In this document: positions 1 through 6,923 of the stretch, in pieces
How the letters are laid out: the number at the start of each line of letters is the position of its first letter
How positions within the stretch are numbered: the stretch's first letter is position 1
NCBI GenBank assembly: GCA_963786805.1
Contig: CAWBAK010000005.1
Coordinates: forward strand, 248,001 to 312,000
DNA: 64,000 nucleotides
Origin: CALGFI01 sp963786805
GTDB taxonomy: Bacteria; Actinomycetota; UBA4738; HRBIN12
Direction of reading: 5' to 3'
Made by a program: the position numbers and the translations under genes
The notes under the pieces: generated by a model
What the model was told of the DNA's origin: nothing
What the model saw: the letters and a program-made list of their open reading frames with translations, nothing else
Databases searched by the model: none

Positions 1-829
1 CACGAGCGGGCTCCCGGTCTCGAACACCATGCCGAGGCGGTCCGGGATCTCCTCGGTTTCGATCTGCCCGACGATGACGCCGTTGTCGAGCTGGACCGCG
101 ACGATGAAGAACGCGCTCGAGACGTCGACGACGATCCCGTCGATGGCGCCGTTGTTCAGATCCTGGATCGCCGCCGCGAGGTCGTCGTACACGGCGGGCT
201 CGGGGCCGGGCTGGATCACTTCCTCGATCACGGACAGGCTGGTGGTCCCGATCGGTGCGCCGAGGGTCGCGTCCGCCAGGTCGGCGATCGAGGCCGCGCC
301 GTCGATCGGCGAGCCTTTCGTGGTTACCACCGCCTGCTCGGTGTCGTAGTAGCTCTCGCTGAAGTCGACGGCCTCGTCCCGCTCGGGCCGGTACGAGATC
401 TGCTGGAGCACGAAGTCGTAGGGCTTCTCACCCGGCGCGAAGGACTTGTTGAACCCGACGGGCACGAATGTGACCTGATCGGGGAACGAGAAGCCGAGGC
501 GAACCGCGAGATCGGCGACGACGGCGCCCTCATATCCCTCACCGTTCGCGGGTTCGTTCAGCTCGAACTCCGAGCCATCGGTCGGGCCGCCCTCCCACCA
601 GGGCGGGAACGCCGGGTTGCCGGTGCCCACCGTGAGCGTTCCGGGGGACTCGAACGCATCGGCGTTGGACTCGGCGCAGCTCGCGGCCGTGACCTCGCCG
701 GTGGGACCAGTTGCGCCCGTCTCGGTCGCGCCGGTCGGGCGCGGTGTCACCCCCGAGCGTCGGGTCGTCCTCGGCGCAGGCCGCGAACAGCAACCCGGTC
801 GCCGCGAGGACCACGAACACCTTCCGCAT
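1..829 (-). CDS. Amino-acid ABC transporter substrate-binding lipoprotein, frameshifted, 3' end outside window
   Basis: Extracytoplasmic solute-binding protein (type 2 periplasmic-binding fold, SBP_bac_3 family) that would deliver a polar amino acid to an ABC importer. The ATG at 829 follows a GAGGGGGG ribosome site and opens a lipoprotein signal peptide ending in the lipobox LLFAAC. The frame breaks in a Thr-Gly-rich linker near 735-742; beyond it, coding continues in the neighbouring frame (TVGTGNPAFPPWW, then the family signature ERDEAVDFSESYY) and runs off the window at base 1. One extra base in a GGG run explains the break. No permease or ATPase partner is adjacent in the window. The family call is firm; whether the gene is really broken cannot be told from sequence alone. 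Confidence 0.75.
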
Positions 830-931
830 GCTGGGAACCCCCCTCGATGGTGCGCGACGCCGGCCTGGGACCGACGGTGCCGCGGAGACTAGCACACGCC
901 CTTTCGTACGAAGACGATCCGTCGACCGGCG

Positions 932-1708
932 CTACTTGCGTGGCTCCCAGGAGAAGAACCATGTCGCCAGAAGGAGCCCGACCACACCCCAACCCGCGAC
1001 GATCGCGACGTCGAGCCACTCGAAGGGCAACGGAGAACCGTAGAAGGAGCCCATCGCGGCTTCCTCGAAGTGCTTCACCGGGAAGACGTCGCCGACGGTC
1101 TTCATCCACTGCGGGGAGCTCTCCTGGATCGGGATGAAGATGCCGGACAGGAAGAGCAACGGCAGGATGATCGCGTTCACGATGGGCGGTGCCGCATCGG
1201 CGTTGGGCACGATCGCGGTCGTCGCGAGGCCGAGCGCTGAGAAGGCCGACGCTCCGACCATGACGGTGACCAGGAACTGCCCGAGCGCGGCTCCGGTCGG
1301 CACGTCGGCGCTATAGACGAGGATGCCGAACGCGGAGGTGATGACCACCAGGAGCAGCGAGATCAGCACGGCATGGACCACCCGGCCGGAGAGGTAGATC
1401 CATCCGGGCAGCGGTGTCCCGCGCGTTCGCTTGAGGATCCCCAGGTCGCGCGTGAAGGTCAGGCTGATCGCGAGGTTCGTGTAGGTCGCCGAGATCACCG
1501 CGAAAGTTCCCATCGCCGCCACGTAATACCGGTCCTGCTGGATCACGATCCCCGGAGCGACCTCGAGCTCGCCGCTGCCGAGCAGCGACGTGAAGATCAC
1601 CAGGAACATCAGTGGGAACGCGAAGGTGAAGAAGGCCGACGCCGGGTTGCGCCAGAAGGCCTTGTTCGTGAAGCGGACCTGCAGCAGCAGAAGTCCGGGA
1701 TCGCTCAC
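932..1708 (-). CDS. ABC-2 type transporter permease
   Basis: A 258-residue membrane protein with about six hydrophobic segments and the ABC-2 permease layout of drug or polysaccharide exporters. The start is the GTG at 1708, which overlaps the TGA of the ATPase gene as GTGA; this trims an implausible Arg-rich upstream extension. The N-terminus (SDPGLLLLQVRFTNKAFWRN) is typical of the family's amphipathic entry helix. It forms a two-gene exporter with the ATPase immediately upstream, in which the permease pair makes the channel in the cytoplasmic membrane. The substrate cannot be read from sequence; a daunorubicin-type or nodulation-type exporter is the closest family description. Confidence 0.88.
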   Translation of the reverse strand: MSDPGLLLLQVRFTNKAFWRNPASAFFTFAFPLMFLVIFTSLLGSGELEVAPGIVIQQDRYYVAAMGTFAVISATYTNLAISLTFTRDLGILKRTRGTPLPGWIYLSGRVVHAVLISLLLVVITSAFGILVYSADVPTGAALGQFLVTVMVGASAFSALGLATTAIVPNADAAPPIVNAIILPLLFLSGIFIPIQESSPQWMKTVGDVFPVKHFEEAAMGSFYGSPLPFEWLDVAIVAGWGVVGLLLATWFFSWEPRK

Positions 1709-2613
1709 TCCGCCCCCGCCTCTCCCCCGGTGAGCTCGAGGTACACGTCCTCGAGGCTCGGCCGCACGACCTCCAAGCCGTCGAGCTCGATCCCCCGGGT
1801 GACGGCCCATGACGTGAGCTCGTGAAGCACGTGGGTCGGCTCCGTCGTGGAGAGCTCGAACCTGCCCGCGACACGCCGGGCGTCGCGAGCCACCTCGGGC
1901 AGGTCGTCGGCATGCTCGGAGACCCCGAACCGGACGACCGTCGCGGCGGAGCCCCGGCCACCGAGGGTCGAAGGTGGGCCCTCGGCCACGATCTTCCCTC
2001 TGGCGATCACGGCGACCCGGCTCGCGAGGTGCTGCGCCTCGTCCATGTAGTGCGTCGTCAGGAACACCGTCTTGCGGAGCGCGGTGAGGTTGCGGACGAT
2101 CTCCCAGGCGTTGCGTCTCGCGCCGGGATCGAAGCCGGTCGTCGGCTCGTCTAGGAACAACAGCTCGGGGTCGCCGGCCAGCGCGATCGCCACGTCCAGA
2201 CGCCGCTGTTGCCCGCCCGACAGCTTCAGGACTCGCACGTCGCGTTTCTCGGTGAGTCCGACGACCTCGATCACCTCGTCGACGTCACGAGGCGCCGGGT
2301 AGTACGCGGCGTACAACGCGACGGTCTCGCGGACCGTGAGGTACGGATCGATGCCGGTCGACTGCAGAACGATGCCGATCCGCCTGCGGAACGCGCGCTC
2401 ATGCTTCGCCGGGTCGTAGCCGAGGACCGAGACGTCGCCGGCCGAGCGTTCGCGGTACCCCTCGAGGATCTCGACGGTCGTCGTCTTGCCGGCTCCGTTG
2501 GGGCCGAGGAGCGCGAAGACCTCGCCCACCTCGACCGTGAGATCGATCCCCGCCACCGCCTCGACGGACCCGTAGGACTTGTGGAGTCCTTTGACCTCGA
2601 TGGCGACGGTCAT
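1705..2613 (-). CDS. ABC transporter ATP-binding protein (ABC-2 exporter)
   Basis: 302-residue ATPase that powers the neighbouring ABC-2 permease. It shows Walker A GPNGAGKTT, signature LSGGQQRRLDVAIAL, Walker B LLFLDEPTTGFD and the switch histidine in FLTTHYMDEAQ, in that order. The C-terminal 80 residues match the extra domain seen in CcmA/DrrA-like subunits. The ATG at 2613 overlaps the stop of the dehydrogenase gene upstream as ATGA, and its own stop overlaps the permease start, so the three genes are translationally linked. Role in export rather than import is inferred from the ABC-2 partner. Confidence 0.92.
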   Translation of the reverse strand: MTVAIEVKGLHKSYGSVEAVAGIDLTVEVGEVFALLGPNGAGKTTTVEILEGYRERSAGDVSVLGYDPAKHERAFRRRIGIVLQSTGIDPYLTVRETVALYAAYYPAPRDVDEVIEVVGLTEKRDVRVLKLSGGQQRRLDVAIALAGDPELLFLDEPTTGFDPGARRNAWEIVRNLTALRKTVFLTTHYMDEAQHLASRVAVIARGKIVAEGPPSTLGGRGSAATVVRFGVSEHADDLPEVARDARRVAGRFELSTTEPTHVLHELTSWAVTRGIELDGLEVVRPSLEDVYLELTGGEAGAE

Positions 2614-3590
2614 GACGGCACGTATCCCCGTTCCTTGTCGACCACGTTCTTGAGCGGCCGGCCCGTGAGGTAGCGCTGGAGATTCTCGACGAAAAGCTCG
2701 ACCAGCGCTTCCCGCCATCCGGCGAAGTCGCCCGCCATGTGGGGCGAGACGATCACGTTGGGCATGGTCCAAAGCGGGCTGTCCTTCGGCAGCGGTTCCT
2801 CCTCGAACACGTCGAGCGCGGCGGCGCCGATCCGCCCCTCCTGGAGCGCGCGGACGAGCGCCGGTTCGTCGACCGTGCTCCCCCGTCCGACGTTCACGAA
2901 GCGCGCGGCCGGCCGCATCGCGTCGAAGGCCTTCTCCCCGAACGCGTGCCGGGTCTCCGGCGTTCCGGGAAGGACGTCGACCACGTAGTCCGCCCAGGTG
3001 AGCGCATCCAGGAGCTCGTCCGCGCCGTAGACCACGCGGAACACGTCGTCGCGGCGCCGGGAAGTGGTCCCCACCCCTCGCACGGTCATCCCAAGCCCCC
3101 TGCACGCGACCCCGATGGCCCGCCCGATCGGGCCGACTCCGACGACGAGCACCTGCTTCCCGGCGAGGCCCTCGGTGTCCCGGGGCGTCCACTCGACCCG
3201 GGACTGCCGCTCCCAGACGGCGGGCATCCCCTTGGCGAACGACAGCAGCAACGTGAGCACGTACTCGGCGATCGCCTGGTCGAACACGCCGCGCGCGTTC
3301 GTCACCACGACGTGACTGTCGATGAGCCCGGGAAACAAGAGACGGTCGACGCCGGCCGAGGCCGACTGGATCCACTTCACGGCCCCCGCCCGATCCCACA
3401 CCGGCTCCAGGAGCCCGCTGCGAGGCTTCCACGCCAAGATCACGTCGCTCCCCTCGAGCGCCTCGCCGAGCGCCTCCTCGGTGTCCGCGAAGAGCAGCTC
3501 GACGGTATCGGCGATCACGCCGATACCCGGCGGTGGGTGCTCGAGCGTCGCGCCCATCACGACGACGCGCGCGGAGGGAGCGGTCACCAC
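2610..3590 (-). CDS. D-isomer-specific 2-hydroxyacid dehydrogenase
   Basis: NAD(P)-dependent oxidoreductase interconverting a 2-hydroxy acid and a 2-keto acid. The nucleotide-binding motif VVGVGPIGRAIG sits mid-protein, and the three catalytic positions of the family are visible: Arg in VNVGRGSTVDE, Glu in DVFEEEPLP and His in SPHMAGD. Length (about 325 residues) is normal. Two adjacent GTG codons compete for the start: 3590, or 3587, which overlaps the upstream TGA as GTGA and is slightly preferred by the habit of this genome. It lies between DUF2203 and the ABC exporter, but nothing points to a particular substrate; glyoxylate/hydroxypyruvate reductase-like enzymes are the nearest relatives. 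Confidence 0.9.
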   Translation of the reverse strand: MVTAPSARVVVMGATLEHPPPGIGVIADTVELLFADTEEALGEALEGSDVILAWKPRSGLLEPVWDRAGAVKWIQSASAGVDRLLFPGLIDSHVVVTNARGVFDQAIAEYVLTLLLSFAKGMPAVWERQSRVEWTPRDTEGLAGKQVLVVGVGPIGRAIGVACRGLGMTVRGVGTTSRRRDDVFRVVYGADELLDALTWADYVVDVLPGTPETRHAFGEKAFDAMRPAARFVNVGRGSTVDEPALVRALQEGRIGAAALDVFEEEPLPKDSPLWTMPNVIVSPHMAGDFAGWREALVELFVENLQRYLTGRPLKNVVDKERGYVPS

Positions 3591-3958
3591 GGCTGCCGGC
3601 CGATGAAGCCGGTGTCGAGCTCGTGCCAGTGCTCGACGCGCTCTTCGCCGGCGCGCCAGCAGAGCCAGACGCGACGGCCCTCTCGCTCGCCGGGGAAGTC
3701 GACCAGACCGGACTCGGGGTCCCGCAGGACGATGTTCTCCTCCGCGAGACGCTCGATCTCCGCCCGCAGCGTCGACTGCGCCTGCCAGTAGTCACGCCCG
3801 CCGTCCGTTCCCCCGCCGTCGGTGGCCACCTGCTCTTTCACCACCTCCGCGCTCTGCAGCAGGACCTGGCGCGCATCGCGGATCCGTTCGAGGCGCTCGC
3901 GAAGGTCGGGCAGCACGGCGTTGGCTTCGTCGAGGGTGTACAGGCGTTCCTCACTCAT
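3584..3958 (-). CDS. DUF2203 family protein
   Basis: 124-residue soluble protein of the DUF2203 family, function unknown. It begins YTLDEANAVLPDLRERLERI, the hallmark helical start of the family, has a central charged helix, and ends with the conserved aromatic block RRVWLCWRAGEERVEHWHE. Predicted largely alpha-helical with a coiled N-terminal half and no signal peptide. The ATG overlaps the stop of the HAD hydrolase as ATGA and its end overlaps the dehydrogenase start, placing it inside a tightly packed operon. I can recognise the family but not assign a reaction. Confidence 0.85.
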   Translation of the reverse strand: MSEERLYTLDEANAVLPDLRERLERIRDARQVLLQSAEVVKEQVATDGGGTDGGRDYWQAQSTLRAEIERLAEENIVLRDPESGLVDFPGEREGRRVWLCWRAGEERVEHWHELDTGFIGRQPW

Positions 3959-4659
3959 CGTTCGTTCAATCCGAGCACGTCGGGCAGCTCCTCCAGCGAC
4001 GCGATCCTGATACCGGGAGCGTCCGGGAAGCGGTCGCGCCGGTCGATCAACACGGGGAACATGCCGACCGCGAGCGCGGGGTCGACGTCGAACTCCGGGT
4101 TGTCGCCGACGTAGACCGACCGGCCGGGCTCGACGCCGGCTCGCTCCATCGCAAGCTGGAAGATCCGCGGGTCGGGCTTCTCGAGACCTTCCACGCCGGA
4201 GATCACGCGGACCGAGAAGTACGAGCGGACGCCGAGCTGTTCGAGGAGCTGCTCGAGCCATTCCTCGAAGTTGGAGATGACCCCGAGCGACAGGTCCGCT
4301 TCCTCCAGCATCTTGAGCGCCGGAAGGACGTCGTCGAACAGCGAGTAGTTCGCCAGGTCGGTGAACTCGCGGTAGCACGTGTCCGCCAGGCGGGCGTCCA
4401 CGATCCCGATGTCGCGAAGGAAGATCGCGTAGACCTCGTGCCAGAAGCGCCGCGACTTCTCCGGCGACGTGGTCCACAGCTCGTTCGTCCGTGCGGCCTC
4501 GCGGAACCGGTCGGACACCACGTGGATCCGGTCTCGGATCGCCTCGGGCGAGACCTCGTGACCCTCGCGCACCAAGATCCGCGCGAACAGGTCGGGGAAG
4601 CTGGGGTGCGGGTGCACGAGCGTCTCCCCGGCATCGAAGAAGACCGCGGCCCAGCGCAT
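3955..4659 (-). CDS. HAD superfamily hydrolase
   Basis: 234-residue haloacid-dehalogenase-type hydrolase, probably a phosphatase acting on a small phosphorylated metabolite. Motif I is FFDAGETL (the second Asp of the usual DxD is replaced by Gly-Glu, as in several dehalogenase-like members), motif II is VISNFEEW, motif III is EKPDPRIF and motif IV is VGDNPEFDV. A cap domain lies between motifs I and II. The start is the ATG at 4659, which overlaps the coaE stop as TGATG; a longer frame upstream is rejected because it lies inside coaE. Loss of the second motif-I aspartate leaves the exact reaction open. Confidence 0.87.
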   Translation of the reverse strand: MRWAAVFFDAGETLVHPHPSFPDLFARILVREGHEVSPEAIRDRIHVVSDRFREAARTNELWTTSPEKSRRFWHEVYAIFLRDIGIVDARLADTCYREFTDLANYSLFDDVLPALKMLEEADLSLGVISNFEEWLEQLLEQLGVRSYFSVRVISGVEGLEKPDPRIFQLAMERAGVEPGRSVYVGDNPEFDVDPALAVGMFPVLIDRRDRFPDAPGIRIASLEELPDVLGLNER

Positions 4660-5270
4660 CAGGCGGGCATCGCGGCCGCGCGCGTCCGGAGCTCCTCCCA
4701 CAGGCTGTCGACCTGCCGCTCGAGCGCTTCGAGGTCTCCCTCGTTGTCGACGATCACGTCGGCGATCGCCGCCTTCTCCTCAAGGGGAGCCTGCGCGTCG
4801 ATCCTTGCCCGCACCTGCTCCTCGGACATCGCGCGGCCGCGCAGGAGACGCTCGATCTGGGTCTCGACCGAGGTGGAGACGAGCACGAGGACCTCGAACG
4901 CGGTGTGCATCCCGGTCTCGACGAGGAGCGGGGCGCTGAAGACGACCACGCGGTCGGTGTCGCCATAGGCCTTGCACCCCTCGGCGAACAGGCGGCGAAC
5001 CTCCGGGTGCACGATCGCCTCGAGGTCGCGGCGCGCGGCGGGGTCGGCGAACACGATGCTCGCGAGTGCCTCGCGGTCGAGCTCGCCGCCGGGCGCGAGG
5101 ACGTTCGCGCCGAATCGCTCGACGACCGCGTCGTGACCCGGCGTTCCGGGCTCGACCGCCTTGCGGGCGAGTGCGTCGGCATCGAACACCACGGCACCAC
5201 GGCGCTCGAGCAGGTGGGCGACCGTCGATTTGCCCGAACCGATCCCGCCGGTAAGGCCGACGAGGAGCAT
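4659..5270 (-). CDS. coaE: Dephospho-CoA kinase
   Basis: Cytoplasmic kinase for the last step of coenzyme A synthesis, phosphorylating the ribose 3'-hydroxyl of dephospho-CoA. The P-loop GGIGSGKST is at residues 8-16, followed by the family's DADALARKAVEPG block and the VVVFSAPLLVETG segment that holds the acceptor. At 203 residues it has the standard bacterial length and lacks the long C-terminal extension found in some mycobacterial enzymes. It starts 5 bases after the rpsA stop. The rpsA-coaE adjacency is a recurrent actinobacterial arrangement and supports the call. Confidence 0.96.
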   Translation of the reverse strand: MLLVGLTGGIGSGKSTVAHLLERRGAVVFDADALARKAVEPGTPGHDAVVERFGANVLAPGGELDREALASIVFADPAARRDLEAIVHPEVRRLFAEGCKAYGDTDRVVVFSAPLLVETGMHTAFEVLVLVSTSVETQIERLLRGRAMSEEQVRARIDAQAPLEEKAAIADVIVDNEGDLEALERQVDSLWEELRTRAAAMPA

Positions 5271-5275
5271 CGGAG

Positions 5276-6805
5276 CTACTCGGAGCGTCCTTCGCGCCGC
5301 TTGAGGTCTTCCAAGATCGCCTCGAGCGAGATGTCCTCTGCGGACGGCTCTTCCTCGGCCTCCGCGGCCGGGGGTGTTGCCGGCGTGTCGGTCGCCTCGG
5401 CCGACCCTTCGGGCTGGTCGTCGGCGGTGGCGTTCGTGGTCGGTGCGGCTTCGGGCGCCGACGCTAGCCCTGCGGGCTCGTCGGTCGCCGCGACCGCCCC
5501 TCCGGGCTGGTCGTCGGCGGTGGCGCCGGTGGTCGGCGCGGTTTCGGGCGCCGACGAAAGCCCTGCGGGCTCGGCCGCAGCTCCCGCCACCGTGTCGACG
5601 ACTTCGGCTTCCGGGGCCTGCGCGACCACCTCAGTGGGCGCTTCTTCTTCTTCGATCTCGGTTTCCTTGGGGGTGGGCATGGCGCCGCCGACTTGGCGCA
5701 TCGACAGGCTGATGCGGCGGCGCGGGACGTCGACCTCGATCACCTTGACGCGGACCTGGTCCCCCACGGAAAGAACGGACTCGGGGGCGTCGATGTGCTG
5801 GTCGCTGATCTCGGAGATGTGGACGAGACCTTCGATCCCCTGCGCGACCCGGACGAACGCGCCGAACGGAACGAGCTTCGTGACCTGGCCGTCGATGATC
5901 TCGCCGGCCGAGTACATGCGCTCGAACTCCTTCCAGGGGTCTTCCTGCGTCGCCTTGAGGGACAGCGACACGCGTTCGCGCTCGAGATCGACGTCGAGCA
6001 CCTCGACCTCGACCTCCTGGCCGACCTGGACGACCTCGCTCGGATGGTCGACGTGCTTCCACGAGAGCTCGGACACGTGCACGAGCCCGTCGACGCCGCC
6101 GAGGTCGACGAACGCGCCGAAGTTCACGATCGAGGAGACCGTGCCCTTGCGGCGTTCGCCCTTCTGGAGCGACTCGAGGAACTTCTTGCGCCCCTCGCTC
6201 TGGGACTCCTCCAGGAAGGCGCGGCGCGACAGCACGACGTTGTTCCGGTTGCGGTCCAGCTCGATGATCTTGGCCTCGAGCTCCTGCCCGACGAATGGGT
6301 GGAGGTCCCGGACCCGACGCAGGTCCACGAGGGAGGCGGGAAGGAACCCTCGGAGCCCGATGTCCAGGATCAGGCCGCCCTTGACGACCTCGATCACCGG
6401 TCCCTTGATCGTGCCGCCGGAAGTCATGACCTCCTCGATCCGGCCCCAGGCGCGCTCGTACTGCGCCCGCTTCTTCGACAGGATGAGGCGGCCTTCCTTG
6501 TCTTCCTTCTGCAGGACCAGGGCCTCGACGTGGTCGCCGACCTTGACGACCTCATTGGGGTCGACGTCGTGGCGGATCGAGAGCTCCTTGGCGGGGATCA
6601 CGCCTTCGGACTTGTACCCGATGTCCAGCAGGACCTCGTCTCGGTCGATCTTGACGATCTCGCCCTCGACGATGTCGCCGTCCTTGAAGTCCCGCAGCGA
6701 GGTCTCGATCGCCTCGCGGAGCTCTTCCGGGGTGAAGTCGCGCTCAGGCGGAGCCGCGGGCGCAGGCTCGGCCTGGGTCTCACTCGTCGTCTCGATCCGG
6801 ACCAT
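5276..6805 (-). CDS. rpsA: 30S ribosomal protein S1
   Basis: RNA-binding ribosomal protein that captures mRNA on the small subunit. Four S1/OB repeats are visible at roughly residues 42-113, 128-197, 215-285 and 300-371; the third and fourth carry the cleanest motif (VNFGAFVDLGGVDGLVHVSE and VPFGAFVRVAQGIEGLVHIS). A domain count of four matches actinobacterial S1 rather than the six of E. coli. After the last domain comes a 138-residue acidic Ala/Pro/Thr tail containing two 31-residue tandem repeats and a short helical end rich in Glu and Arg. The gene is flanked by coaE downstream and polA upstream. Confidence 0.97.
   Translation of the reverse strand: MVRIETTSETQAEPAPAAPPERDFTPEELREAIETSLRDFKDGDIVEGEIVKIDRDEVLLDIGYKSEGVIPAKELSIRHDVDPNEVVKVGDHVEALVLQKEDKEGRLILSKKRAQYERAWGRIEEVMTSGGTIKGPVIEVVKGGLILDIGLRGFLPASLVDLRRVRDLHPFVGQELEAKIIELDRNRNNVVLSRRAFLEESQSEGRKKFLESLQKGERRKGTVSSIVNFGAFVDLGGVDGLVHVSELSWKHVDHPSEVVQVGQEVEVEVLDVDLERERVSLSLKATQEDPWKEFERMYSAGEIIDGQVTKLVPFGAFVRVAQGIEGLVHISEISDQHIDAPESVLSVGDQVRVKVIEVDVPRRRISLSMRQVGGAMPTPKETEIEEEEAPTEVVAQAPEAEVVDTVAGAAAEPAGLSSAPETAPTTGATADDQPGGAVAATDEPAGLASAPEAAPTTNATADDQPEGSAEATDTPATPPAAEAEEEPSAEDISLEAILEDLKRREGRSE
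5393..5578 (-). repeat. Two 31-residue (93-bp) tandem repeats in the rpsA tail
   Basis: The coding sequence of the S1 tail repeats with a 93-base period; the same 15-base block begins at 5466 and 5559 on the plus strand. Each unit begins EPAGL, continues SAPE-APTT-ATADDQP and ends ATD. The two copies differ at several residues, so this is not a recent perfect duplication. The tail is predicted disordered and acidic. Confidence 0.8.
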
Positions 6806-6923
6806 CTCCTCTCGCCGCGCAAGGCGCGCCCCCCAGCGTTCAGGGATTTCGCCGGGCGCGAAGATGCCCGCGCGGCTCAGGGATGGTAGTTGTCCTGCGG
6901 AAACGCCGTCAACGGCTGAGCGC

